Shown here piece by piece: positions 16,623 through 24,793 of a DNA stretch of 64,000 nt. Positions within the stretch are counted from its first letter, which is position 1; each line of letters starts with the position of its first letter. The notes beneath the pieces are model-generated. The model ran no database searches, was not told where the DNA came from, and worked only from the letters and a program-made list of their open reading frames with translations. The DNA comes from Burkholderiales bacterium 67-32 (GTDB lineage Bacteria; Pseudomonadota; Gammaproteobacteria; Burkholderiales; Burkholderiaceae_B): contig MKUP01000033.1 in the NCBI GenBank assembly GCA_001898625.1, forward strand, positions 630,684 to 694,683. The letters run 5' to 3'. The position numbers and the translations under genes are program-made.

Positions 16623-17525
16623 ATGAACTTCAAGCAGGTCGAAGCCTTTCGCGCGGTGATGATGACGCGGTCGATGACCACCGCGGCGGGGCTGCTGCAT
16701 ACGTCGCAACCGAACGTCAGCCGATGGATTGCGTTGCTGGAAAAGACGCTGGGCTTCGTGTTGTTCCAACGCGTGGGGACACGCTTGATTCCCACGCCGG
16801 AAGCGGAAGCGTTTTATGCGGACGTGGAACGCGCGTTCATCGGGCTGGAGTCGCTGAACGACAGCGCCAACTCGATCCGGCTGCGCGGCAAGGGATTACT
16901 GCGCGTGGGGGCGGTGGGGCTGATCACGCAGTGCGTGATGCCGGATGCCATGCGGCTTTTCCGGGAGAAGGTGTCGGACATCCCGGTGGTGGTCAATACC
17001 GGCGGCTCGGATGTCGTGGCGAAGTGGGTCGCGACGGGGTATTGCGATATCGGGTTTTGCTCGATACACACCGACCTGCCCAGCTTGCAGTATGAGCGGA
17101 TCAATACGGCTTACGGTGTGGGGGTGGTGCCGAAGAAGCACAGGCTTGCCAGGAAGAAGGTGCTCAAGCCTTCGGACTTCGATGGGGAGGACTTCATTTC
17201 GCTGCCGGCGGGGAGTTTCAATCGGGCGGCGATTGATCGGCACTTTGTTCGGGACAAGCGGGTGCTGTCGATTGAGACGCCTTATGCGACGACGATATGC
17301 ACCATGGTGGCCAAGGGGTTGGGGGTGTCGATTGTTAATCCGGTGGTGGCGAGAGCGATGCGGCTTCCCGCAGTCTGCGAAATACCCTTTTCTGAGAAGG
17401 CAGCGCTTTACAGCTACGCCGTTACATCCGAGCACTTCCCGGTCAGTTCTTTGGCAACACAGATCGCTGATTGCGTGAAGAAAGTGCTCTCCGCTCTAAC
17501 AGCAGAGAGATTCTCGAAATTTTGA
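16623..17525 (+). CDS. LysR-type transcriptional regulator
   Basis: A 300-residue regulator starting at ATG 16623 (MNFKQVEAFRAVMMTRSMTTAAGLLHTSQPNVSR). DNA-binding helix-turn-helix spans residues 1-60; the effector domain follows. It is divergent from the lyase-Bug-racemase operon and is its likely regulator. Base composition drops within the last 150 bases (from about 17375), and the low-GC retron island begins right after the stop, so the 3' end may mark the insertion border. The C-terminus still looks complete. Confidence 0.9.
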   Translation: MNFKQVEAFRAVMMTRSMTTAAGLLHTSQPNVSRWIALLEKTLGFVLFQRVGTRLIPTPEAEAFYADVERAFIGLESLNDSANSIRLRGKGLLRVGAVGLITQCVMPDAMRLFREKVSDIPVVVNTGGSDVVAKWVATGYCDIGFCSIHTDLPSLQYERINTAYGVGVVPKKHRLARKKVLKPSDFDGEDFISLPAGSFNRAAIDRHFVRDKRVLSIETPYATTICTMVAKGLGVSIVNPVVARAMRLPAVCEIPFSEKAALYSYAVTSEHFPVSSLATQIADCVKKVLSALTAERFSKF

Positions 17526-17675
17526 ATGGATGAAGCAGGCTATCCAGGGTATTGCCCGAACCTCTATAAATACGAAATAAACCTATAGCGGTCTTGAGCG
17601 TTCAGCGATAGCTTTCTTAGGGCGCGTCTGCTCCACAAACGACAACTGGCTCGAGCCCAGACTACAACTCCGTCC

Positions 17676-17705
17676 TTGACATGCTACTAGCTGTAACGAT
17701 ACGAT
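17676..17705 (+). promoter_or_regulatory. Candidate sigma-70 promoter of the retron RNA
   Basis: A perfect -35 TTGACA at 17676-17681 is followed, after 18 bases, by TACGAT at 17700-17705 as a 4-of-6 match to the -10 box. A start about 6 bases later would fall at 17711-17712, exactly the first base of the a1 repeat of the retron RNA. Confidence 0.6.
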
Positions 17706-17710
17706 TTGGC

Positions 17711-17870
17711 GTTCTTACGCGCTCTACGAATGGGTTACGTAGAATAGTCGGGCGATTCGCCAGACTTTTAATGATTGAGTGCATTTACCGCGGTGAAACC
17801 GGCTTCGGGTTTTCCTGCGAGCACTCGGAAAACCCGAAGCCGGTTTCACCGCGCAATTTAAGGTAAGAAC
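17711..17870 (+). ncRNA. Retron msr-msd RNA (template and primer for msDNA)
   Basis: The end repeats a1 GTTCTTAC (17711-17718) and a2 GTAAGAAC (17863-17870) are perfectly complementary. A G at 17719 directly behind a1 is in the position of the branching guanosine. Two msr stem-loops follow: TCTACG/CGTAGA (17723-17743, loop AATGGGTTA) and AGTC-GGCG/CGCC-GACT (17746-17766). The msd is a 65-base hairpin at 17789-17853 with 27-bp perfect arms and an 11-base loop. Size and order match the Ec86/St85-type retrons, in which RNA, effector gene and reverse transcriptase gene follow one another. Exact msr/msd border not determined. Confidence 0.82.
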
Positions 17871-17887
17871 TTTTTTGAACATATGTG

Positions 17888-18823
17888 ATGAGGGACGAAT
17901 TCTTTGAACGAATTGATCTTCGATCATCACGATTGAAGCCCTACGAAGGTTTCATTTTTTTATGCGGTGGAGAAACCAATATTCGATCCCATGAGCCAGT
18001 TTCTATCCGAGATGCAATATATCGAGAACTGGCGAAAAATAGTGAGATCGAAAAGCGTATACGCGTAGCCGAACACTACAAAGACTGGTCTCACGAGTCG
18101 GTCTATCGAGACCTAGTCTCCTTTGAACGACACTTGGCGGAACTCTCTTCTGTCATCGTTTTAGCCTTGGAAAGCCCAGGGTCGATAGCAGAATTGGGGT
18201 TATTTTCCATAGTAGATGAATTTCAAGGAAAATTACTGATTTTCATCGAGACAGATCACTATAAGAGCTCTTCCTTCATCAAGCTGGGCCCTGTTGACTA
18301 TCTTGAGAAGATCCACGGCAACTCAGCCGAATGCCATCGCTGGATGGTCGCAATTGATCGCCAACTTAAGTTTGATGCCAAAGCCGCTCAGGAGCTACAA
18401 CCCGAATTGGCTGATGCTGTTCTAAAACGTGCGAAAAAACCAACACCCGAACATACGTTTAGGCCAACATCTTGGCTCGACACAGCACTCCTAGTCTGTG
18501 ATCTTCTCAGCCTTTGCTCTGCTCTAACCCTTCGCGAAATGCGAAGTATTCTAGAACGACTAAATCACGTAAAAGCAGAATCCGAACTGAGGCAATATCT
18601 TTTTCTTTTGGAGCGGGTTGGGCTAATTGCCGTGGAACCAAAAGGAGATCAACGATTCTACATTGGCATTGAGGACAGACAGTTCTATAAGTTCCACATG
18701 CAAGAGGGAACAATTGATCTATCTCGTTTTAGAGCCGACCAAATAGCAGACTACGCGCAAAACGATAAGAAACGATTCCGAGCCATTCAGGAAACAAGGA
18801 GTCGCTATGCTCAGCGCCAATGA
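17888..18823 (+). CDS. Retron effector: nucleoside-deoxyribosyltransferase-like domain plus winged helix (St85/Ec86 type)
   Basis: A 311-residue protein starting at ATG 17888, 17 bases after the retron RNA. The N-terminal domain begins GFIFLCGGETNIRS (residues 21-34) and carries the deoxyribosyltransferase-like active-site stretch ESPGSIAELG at 95-104. Residues about 196-262 form a winged helix (LTLREMRSILERLN, then VGLIAVEPKGDQRFYIG). This two-domain design is that of the type II-A retron toxins (Ec86 effector, RcaT of Salmonella retron Sen2), held inactive by reverse transcriptase and msDNA and released on phage attack. The gene overlaps the reverse transcriptase gene by 17 bases. Codon use is AT-rich, unlike the flanking chromosome. 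Confidence 0.85.
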   Translation: MRDEFFERIDLRSSRLKPYEGFIFLCGGETNIRSHEPVSIRDAIYRELAKNSEIEKRIRVAEHYKDWSHESVYRDLVSFERHLAELSSVIVLALESPGSIAELGLFSIVDEFQGKLLIFIETDHYKSSSFIKLGPVDYLEKIHGNSAECHRWMVAIDRQLKFDAKAAQELQPELADAVLKRAKKPTPEHTFRPTSWLDTALLVCDLLSLCSALTLREMRSILERLNHVKAESELRQYLFLLERVGLIAVEPKGDQRFYIGIEDRQFYKFHMQEGTIDLSRFRADQIADYAQNDKKRFRAIQETRSRYAQRQ

Positions 18824-19724
18824 CCTTCTTTCCCAAATGGCATCTGACTTAGGTATGCTACTCAGCCATTTGCAGAGCATTGTTCGTACTGCCCCCATCC
18901 GGTACAAAGTTTTCCACATACCCAAACGAAGCGGCGGACTTCGGGAAGTGGCTCAACCGGCGAGGGAAGTAAAAGCAATTCAGCGATGGCTCACAGCGCA
19001 TTTGGGACAGCTCCTGCCGCTCCATGAAGCTGCAACAGCATATCGTACTGGGGCATCGATAAGAAGCAATGCACTACAACATGTAGACAGCGATTATCTT
19101 CTCAAGATGGACTTCAAGAATTTCTTCCCGTCCATTCTCATAACCGACATAATTCAGCATCTTGAAGTCTACTGTGGGCGGCAGTACGACTCTTCCGCGA
19201 TAAAGTTAATTGCCTATGTGTGCACCTGGGCACCAAAGCGGCAAAAACCCCTACGACTTTGTATTGGAGCCCCAAGTTCCCCGCTGTTGTCCAACAGCAT
19301 AATGTATAGTTTTGACATGCGACTCTCGTCAGCAGCTGCAGCAGATGGAATTTGCTATACCCGCTACGCGGATGATTTAACACTTTCAACACATCATCCC
19401 CGCGTACTTGCTAACTACCCAGCTCTGGTAGCAGACATAGCTGCAAGTTTGAATTATCCTCGACTCAAGTTGAATGAAAAGAAATCCGTTTTCGCCTCAC
19501 GCTCAGGGCGAAGAATCGTGACCGGCGTCACGCTAACACCAGACCGACACCTATCAATTGGGCGCATCCGCAAGCGTGAAATTCGTGCCATGTACCACCG
19601 CATGACCCTGGGACAACTGAACCAGGAAGAACAAAGAGAGCTTGCTGGTTTAATTGCCTTCGCTAATGATGTAGAGCCGGGTTTTGCCGCATGGCTATCA
19701 GGATCCAAAAAGCTCGAGACGTAG
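18807..19724 (+). CDS. Retron reverse transcriptase
   Basis: A 305-residue reverse transcriptase, ATG 18807 with AAGGAG 6 bases upstream. Retron-specific motifs are present: NALQH (the NAxxH motif) at 88-92 and VTG at 238-240 behind GRRI. Catalytic elements are MDFKNFF at 101-107, IGAPSSPLLSN at 153-163 and YADD at 187-190 with both aspartates. It would prime from the branching G of the msr RNA and copy the msd into msDNA, and together with msDNA act as antitoxin for the effector encoded just upstream. Length is typical of retron enzymes. The thumb region (residues about 245-300) is complete. Confidence 0.93.
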   Translation: MLSANDLLSQMASDLGMLLSHLQSIVRTAPIRYKVFHIPKRSGGLREVAQPAREVKAIQRWLTAHLGQLLPLHEAATAYRTGASIRSNALQHVDSDYLLKMDFKNFFPSILITDIIQHLEVYCGRQYDSSAIKLIAYVCTWAPKRQKPLRLCIGAPSSPLLSNSIMYSFDMRLSSAAAADGICYTRYADDLTLSTHHPRVLANYPALVADIAASLNYPRLKLNEKKSVFASRSGRRIVTGVTLTPDRHLSIGRIRKREIRAMYHRMTLGQLNQEEQRELAGLIAFANDVEPGFAAWLSGSKKLET

Positions 19725-20179
19725 CTGGTAAATCAAAGCCATTATCTCAAGATAGCGGGAATATCAAAAACCTCACACTCAAGACGAACCAATAATTACA
19801 CGAAAGGCTGGGCGAATTGATCCTCGTGAAGGACAGCCAATTAGAATATGAGTAGATCAATCTCAATCGACGGTGATATTGCGTGGGTCAATCAGATACT
19901 TTGGCATTAAAATCACAGATAGGGAAATACTATCGACTCTTGACGTCTCTGCAGAATTGTACGTTGACATTCTCGACAGCATTAGCGGTGTAAGTGACTG
20001 TGTATAGGAAAAACAAAGAATAGGATCATTCATTTCGGGCGTTGCGCCAAGCGGCACTAACTAACGGGACTTCCCACCCCTAAAGTCATTTGGCAAATGC
20101 ACCGGGTTCGGCCTGGATAATATCGGCGCTCGCGAAATTATCAAAAAAATCCGTAACGTTGTAAAACAGGAGTTCTCGG
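19725..20179 (+). other. Gene-free stretch with fragments of coding-like frames
   Basis: No intact gene is seen between the reverse transcriptase and the HEPN-like protein. Two short plus-strand frames have protein-like composition: one containing FGIKITDREILSTLDVSAEL and ending near 20007, the other containing GLDNIGAREIIKKIRNVVKQ and running into the start of the next gene. Stops and frame changes separate them, so they may be remnants of one decayed gene. No start or ribosome site supports either as intact. Confidence 0.3.
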
Positions 20180-20689
20180 ATGCTAAAAGAGATACAAGCG
20201 CTAAAAGCCCCTGATCCATACTTTTCTGGAACGACTGGGTTCGTCGGGTGCACACAAGAAAAACTACACCAAGACATGTGTAAACTGGAATTATCGACCT
20301 CCGTTCCCGAGAACGTTCGTAGGAGCCACGATGCCATTAGGCACGCCTATATCTACTCCTACTATTCATATGATCTCTTGATTTTGGCGGCAAGTCAGAT
20401 TTTTCCCTGTCTCGAATTCGCTCTTCGCGAACACCTCGGAAGTGAGCCCCATGAACGAGTCAACAAGAGAGGCAAATCATTGCAACCGACACTTAGAACA
20501 CTACTCCAAGACGCCAAAAAGCGAGGCTTAGTTTCGTCACAAGTTGAGCATCTGACTAGGCTGCGAAATATGTACGCACATGGCACGGACACCATTCTCA
20601 ATCCCCCGCTTTTTTTGCTCATGTTTGAGCACGTCACTAATATTATTCAAAATTTGTTTGATCGCGGGAGTGCCTGTACTATCAATTAG
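20180..20689 (+). CDS. HEPN-like protein with Rx4H motif, candidate RNase
   Basis: A 169-residue mostly helical protein, ATG 20180 after CAGGAG at the right distance. The C-terminal half reads LTRLRNMYAHG, giving Arg129-Asn130-x3-His134, the exact R-N-x-x-x-H form of the HEPN ribonuclease motif, placed at the start of a helix as the family requires. An upstream helix YYSYDLLILAASQIFPCLEFALREHL fits the HEPN core. HEPN proteins act in toxin-antitoxin, abortive infection and CRISPR systems. It lies in the same low-GC island as the retron, 455 bases behind the reverse transcriptase, so either an independent defence gene or an accessory one. No partner nucleotidyltransferase is visible. Confidence 0.65.
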   Translation: MLKEIQALKAPDPYFSGTTGFVGCTQEKLHQDMCKLELSTSVPENVRRSHDAIRHAYIYSYYSYDLLILAASQIFPCLEFALREHLGSEPHERVNKRGKSLQPTLRTLLQDAKKRGLVSSQVEHLTRLRNMYAHGTDTILNPPLFLLMFEHVTNIIQNLFDRGSACTIN

Positions 20690-20759
20690 GTTCGAGCGAT
20701 GAAGTGAACTAGTCATTCTCATTTTGTAAATGGCCCCCCTTTACGCACACGGTACTCCC

Positions 20760-22412
20760 CTAAACCGGAACCCCCTCCCTCTTCAACCGATAAGCCAACT
20801 GCGCCCTGGTTATCCCCAACAACCGAGCCGCCTTACTCAAATTCCCCCCCGCCCGCTGCATCGCCACCCGCATCATCCCCTGCTCCAGCGTCCCCAACGG
20901 CACATTCCTCTCGATCAGATCCCCACAAACCAGATCGATCTCCCCGCCTTCCCCTTCCACCACTTCCCCACCATCCGCCACACGCCCCGCGCAATCCCCG
21001 CCCGGCAACCGCTGCCCGAACAAATGCGTCGCCTCGATCGGCTCCCCATCCGGACTCAGCAACACCGCCCGCTCGATCACGTTCTCCAGCTCGCGCACGT
21101 TCCCCGGCCAATGATGGTTCAACAGTTCCTGCATCGCCCTATCCGTCAGCCCACCCGGTTTCTTGCCGTATAGCCCGCCGTACTTCTGCAGGAAACGGCT
21201 GGCCAGCACGGGAATATCCGCCCGCCGTTCGCGCAGCGGTGGAATGGTGATCGGAAAGGTATTCAGCCGGTAATACAGATCCGGCCGGAAGCGCCCGTCC
21301 TGCATGGCCTTCTGCAAATCGACGTTGGTGGCCGCAACAATGCGGACATCGACACGTTGCGATTTTTCGCTACCCAGGCGTTCGATCTCACCACTTTGCA
21401 GCGCCCGCAGCAGCTTGACCTGGATGGCCAGCGGCAAGTCGCCGATTTCGTCCAGAAACAGGGTGCCGCCATTCGCACGCTCGAAGCGACCAGAACGCGC
21501 CAGATGCGCCCCGGTGTAGGCACCCTTCTCCACGCCGAACAGTTCTGCCTCGATCAGGTCGGCGGGAATGGCGCCGCAGTTGACGGCGATGAACGGCCCT
21601 TTGGCCCGTTCGCCGTTGTCATGCAACCAGCGGGCGAACACTTCCTTGCCGACGCCGGTCTCGCCTTGCAGCAGGACGGTGATGGGGCTGCCGGCGGCGC
21701 TGCGCAGCAGTTCGAACGCAGCCTGGAAAGCGGCCGAGGCGCCGGCCAGGGGTTGGTTGGCGGGTTTGCGGGTGGAGGACGAGCGCAGGTGTTCGAGGCC
21801 GATGGAGTATTCGATCAACTGGCCGGCGAAGGGATGGGGCGCGAAGTAGTTGAGGTAGGCCTCGTCCTGCCAGGCGTCGGCGGGCTGGCCGACGATGCGG
21901 CAGTGGGTGTCGCCCTGGGCGCGGCACTCGATTTCCTTGTAGACGATGGGCGTGCCCATGAAGGCGCTGGAGTAGCCGGACGCATAGCCGATCTGGGTCC
22001 AGCATGCCGGGTCTTCGCCGTGGCCGTATTCCTGGACGTCGGCCTCGCATTCCCAGGAGTTGCGCCACAGGAATTCGCCGTAGAAGTGGTTCCTGGCGAG
22101 GTCGATGCTGAGTTCTATGGGTTCGACCTGGACGACGCCTTCCACGGCGTGCAGTTTGGGGCCGAGCAGGAAGGCTTCGTTGGTCTGCATGCCGGCGCGG
22201 CGGCGTTTGACGGCGTAGGCGCCGTCGCGCATGCCGGAGGCGTAGCCCATGCGGACCAGGAGTCCGCGGGTGCGTTCCACGCCCAGCGAGTCGAACAGTT
22301 CCTTGCGCAGGGCGCCCAGGGCGCGCGCGTGCAGGAGCAGCATGCGCTCTTCGTCCAGCCAGATGTGGCCCGAGGCGGTGTTGAATTTGAGGGAGGACAG
22401 GGGGCTCTGCAA
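20760..22412 (-). CDS. Sigma-54-dependent activator of the XylR/DmpR/MopR aromatic-sensing type
   Basis: A 550-residue activator: N-terminal XylR_N/V4R sensory domain (1-205), AAA+ domain (about 225-455) and Fis-type helix-turn-helix (about 510-548). AAA+ markers are GETGVGKE (250-257), GAYTGA (297-302, a Tyr form of the sigma-54 contact loop GAFTGA) and GTLFLDEI (316-323). The sensor has Cys137, Glu160, Cys163 and Cys171 at the 23-3-8 spacing of the MopR zinc site, and His88 and Trp116 at the spacing of its phenol-binding pair. It therefore most likely senses a phenol-like compound. The gene lies 124 bases behind a Bug gene on the same strand. Confidence 0.92.
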   Translation of the reverse strand: MQSPLSSLKFNTASGHIWLDEERMLLLHARALGALRKELFDSLGVERTRGLLVRMGYASGMRDGAYAVKRRRAGMQTNEAFLLGPKLHAVEGVVQVEPIELSIDLARNHFYGEFLWRNSWECEADVQEYGHGEDPACWTQIGYASGYSSAFMGTPIVYKEIECRAQGDTHCRIVGQPADAWQDEAYLNYFAPHPFAGQLIEYSIGLEHLRSSSTRKPANQPLAGASAAFQAAFELLRSAAGSPITVLLQGETGVGKEVFARWLHDNGERAKGPFIAVNCGAIPADLIEAELFGVEKGAYTGAHLARSGRFERANGGTLFLDEIGDLPLAIQVKLLRALQSGEIERLGSEKSQRVDVRIVAATNVDLQKAMQDGRFRPDLYYRLNTFPITIPPLRERRADIPVLASRFLQKYGGLYGKKPGGLTDRAMQELLNHHWPGNVRELENVIERAVLLSPDGEPIEATHLFGQRLPGGDCAGRVADGGEVVEGEGGEIDLVCGDLIERNVPLGTLEQGMMRVAMQRAGGNLSKAARLLGITRAQLAYRLKREGVPV

Positions 22413-22536
22413 AATCGTCTCCTGCCGGGCTATGCCGTGGTGTTATGCCGTATTCTCGCACCCCGCGCGGGGGCGTGCATCCAGCATGAACACCGGGCAC
22501 CAGGGCAGGCCGGCGGGAGACGTGGCGGTGCCGGGT

Positions 22537-23514
22537 TCAGTCCAGGCGGATTCCTCCGTTCTTGATGACCGGCGCCAGGCGTTCGATCTCGGTCCGGGCG
22601 AAGTCCATGACCGCCTCGGGAGGGCCGGGCATGACGTCCAGCGCCAGGGTGGCGAGCTGGCGGGCGACCGCGGGGTCGCGCAGGACGACGTTGAGTTCGC
22701 CGTTCAGGCGTCCGATGACGTCATGCGGGGTGGCGCTGGGAGCGATCAGGGCGTAGCGGACGGAGAAGTCGAAGTCCTTGTAGCCCAGTTCCCGCAAGGT
22801 GGGCACGTCGGGCAGGGCGCCGCTGCGCCGGCCGCTCAGGACCGCCAGGGGCCGCAGCCTGCCGCCGTCGATGAAGGGCTTGGCCGAGGCGACGAGGTCG
22901 AACACCGAGGCGATGTCGCCGGCCAGCAGCGCATTCAATGCCGGCGGGCTGCCTTTGTAGGGCACATGCATGAGGTCGGCGCCCGCCTGGCTCTTGAACA
23001 GTTCCCCGGCGATGTTCATGGCGGTGCCGTTGCCGGCCGAACCATAGGCCAGCGAACCGGTCCGGGAGGCCTTGACGAAGTCGCCCACGGACCGGGCGGG
23101 GGACTGTACGTTCACCACCAGCACCAGCGGCGAGTAGGCCAGCATGCCGACACCGGTGAAGTCCTTGCGGGCATCGTAGGCCTGGCGTTCGTACAGCAGC
23201 GGATAGAGCACCAGGGGCGTGGTGCCGCCCAGCAGCAGGGTGTAGCCGTCGGCGGGGGCGTCGGCCACGTACTTGGCGGCGATGGCGCCGCCCGCGCCGG
23301 GTTTGTTTTCGACGATGACCGGCTGGCCGAGCCGGCGCCCCAGGCCGTCGGCCACGACGCGGCCCAGGATGTCCGCGGCGCCGCCGGGCGTGTACGGAAC
23401 CACGAGCTTGACCGGTTTGGTGGGAAAACCCTGCGCCATCGCGGGGGCGCATAGGGCCAGGGCGGCATGGGCGGCCGCCACGGCAAGGCCGCGCAGGCAG
23501 TGCGAAATCTTCAT
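22537..23514 (-). CDS. Bug/TctC-type periplasmic receptor
   Basis: A 325-residue receptor with signal peptide ending CAPAMAQ (cleavage near residue 28). Landmarks are LVVPYTPGGAADILGRVV, VIVENKPGAGGAIAAKYV, MHVPYKGSPPALNAL and PDVPTLRELGYKD. It is the fourth gene of the operon that begins with the esterase at 25791, 33 bases behind the flavin reductase, and precedes the aromatic-sensing sigma-54 activator. The ligand may be an aromatic or ester-type acid processed by the three enzymes upstream. Confidence 0.93.
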   Translation of the reverse strand: MKISHCLRGLAVAAAHAALALCAPAMAQGFPTKPVKLVVPYTPGGAADILGRVVADGLGRRLGQPVIVENKPGAGGAIAAKYVADAPADGYTLLLGGTTPLVLYPLLYERQAYDARKDFTGVGMLAYSPLVLVVNVQSPARSVGDFVKASRTGSLAYGSAGNGTAMNIAGELFKSQAGADLMHVPYKGSPPALNALLAGDIASVFDLVASAKPFIDGGRLRPLAVLSGRRSGALPDVPTLRELGYKDFDFSVRYALIAPSATPHDVIGRLNGELNVVLRDPAVARQLATLALDVMPGPPEAVMDFARTEIERLAPVIKNGGIRLD

Positions 23515-23547
23515 GTTGTCTCCTTTTCTTGGGAAGCCGGCGGCCGT

Positions 23548-24204
23548 TCAGCCGCTGGTGGCGGGCACGCCGGGAATCTCGGGGCGTCCCATCTGGAAGC
23601 GGTCGGTCACGCGCGTGTACATGCCGGCGCCTTCCAGCCGGCCGATGGGGGCCAGCCGCGCGGCGTCCACGTAGAATTTGGCCGGGTCCACGATGCCTTC
23701 GCGGTAGTGCATCATGACCACCTCGCCGATGACGAGATGGTTGGGCCGGCGGCCGACCTTGATGATGTCGATCAGGCGGCATTCGAACTGGGCCGGGCAT
23801 TCCACCAGGCGCGGCGGCCGCACTTTGACGGAAGGCGCCGTGCGCAGTCCGGCGAAGTCGATTTCGCTGGTGCCGGGAGGAAAGTCAGCCGAACAGATGT
23901 TCATCTTTTCCTTGACGCCTTCGTCCACGATATGGACGACGAACTCCGGCAGGGTCTCGATGTTGCGGCCGGTGTCCTTGACCTCTCCGGTCCGCGGCGT
24001 CAACGAGAACATCAACATCGGTGGATCGACGCCGACCATGTTGAAAAGGCTGAAGGGTGCCGCGTTGGCCACGCCATCGGGCCCCAGGGTCGTCACCAGC
24101 GCGATGGGCCGGGGGATGATGGTCCCGCTCATCAGCTTGTATTGCTGCCGGGGCTCCAGCGCGTCCGGGTCGAAGGACGTCATGTCAGGCTCGCGCAGGC
24201 TCAT
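23548..24204 (-). CDS. Flavin reductase-like FMN-binding protein
   Basis: A 218-residue split-barrel flavoprotein. ATG 24204 is supported by AAGGAGG with a 6-base gap, though MTSFDPDAL at 24183 is an alternative. The flavin-binding core is read in IIPRPIALVTTLGPDGVANAAPFSLFN, with the later VVHIVDEGVKEKMNICSADFPPG. Members reduce FMN for a partner monooxygenase or act as stand-alone flavoproteins; no obvious flavin monooxygenase is next to it. The first 20 bases overlap the end of the cupin gene, indicating translational coupling in the operon. Confidence 0.87.
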   Translation of the reverse strand: MSLREPDMTSFDPDALEPRQQYKLMSGTIIPRPIALVTTLGPDGVANAAPFSLFNMVGVDPPMLMFSLTPRTGEVKDTGRNIETLPEFVVHIVDEGVKEKMNICSADFPPGTSEIDFAGLRTAPSVKVRPPRLVECPAQFECRLIDIIKVGRRPNHLVIGEVVMMHYREGIVDPAKFYVDAARLAPIGRLEGAGMYTRVTDRFQMGRPEIPGVPATSG

Positions 24205-24793
24205 TGGCCGCCTCCTTGCCTATCGTGAATTTCCAGCCGGCCGTCTCCAGTCTGGAAACGATCTCGGGTCCGAAACGGGCGGCGATTTTTTCCGCGGTGG
24301 CCGGATCGCGGTCGATGTCGTCGAACTGGTCGCGCTGGCCCTGCACGATCACGAGCAGTTGCGCGTCCTGGTCGGACAGGTTCTCGAACCGGCGCGTGAC
24401 GGTGGGAGGCAGCGCGATCAGGTCGAGGTGCTCGAGCACGGTGCTTTCCTCGCCGCGGTCGCCCCACTGGATCAGCCAGCGCCCCGTCAGGCACATGAAG
24501 GTTTCGTGGGTGTGATAGTGCACGTGCAGTCCGGGGCCCTGCCCCGGCGGGCAGGTGACGATGCCCAGGCGGAAGACGCCGGCGTCCCCGCCTTCCACGG
24601 CGGGCCGGGGCGAGATCTGCCCCGGCAGGGGGCCCGGGGACATGACGTTGAACGTGGCCTTGGCCGTGATCATTTCCATGACTTCCTGGGGCAGGCCCAG
24701 TTTTTCCTGGATGCGTGCCTTGGTCGAGACCAGGTCCTTGAACCTGGCGATGCGGCCTTGCATTTCTTCCTGGGTAGGGGTGTATCGCTTCAT
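24185..24793 (-). CDS. Cupin-domain protein (small-molecule dioxygenase/isomerase fold)
   Basis: A 202-residue protein, start ATG 24793 overlapping the stop of the upstream esterase in an ATGA arrangement. The cupin metal motif is seen in GPGLHVHYHTHETFMCLTGRWLIQWG, with His and Glu ligands in HxH(x)nE form, and the second motif around DLIALPPTVTRRFENLSDQDAQLLVI. An N-terminal helical region of about 60 residues precedes the barrel. Function is probably metal-dependent catalysis on the operon substrate, or binding. It is encoded between an esterase and a flavin reductase with overlapping ends on both sides. Confidence 0.83.
   Translation of the reverse strand: MKRYTPTQEEMQGRIARFKDLVSTKARIQEKLGLPQEVMEMITAKATFNVMSPGPLPGQISPRPAVEGGDAGVFRLGIVTCPPGQGPGLHVHYHTHETFMCLTGRWLIQWGDRGEESTVLEHLDLIALPPTVTRRFENLSDQDAQLLVIVQGQRDQFDDIDRDPATAEKIAARFGPEIVSRLETAGWKFTIGKEAANEPARA

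Noticed and set aside
17789-17853. Hairpin as a simple intrinsic terminator of the LysR gene
   Set aside because: No T-run follows the stem, the stem is far longer than needed, and flanking a1/a2 ends and msr loops fit a retron RNA better.
17681-17866. Small plus-strand frame of 61 codons
   Set aside because: It lies inside the retron RNA and is explained by the msr-msd inverted repeats.
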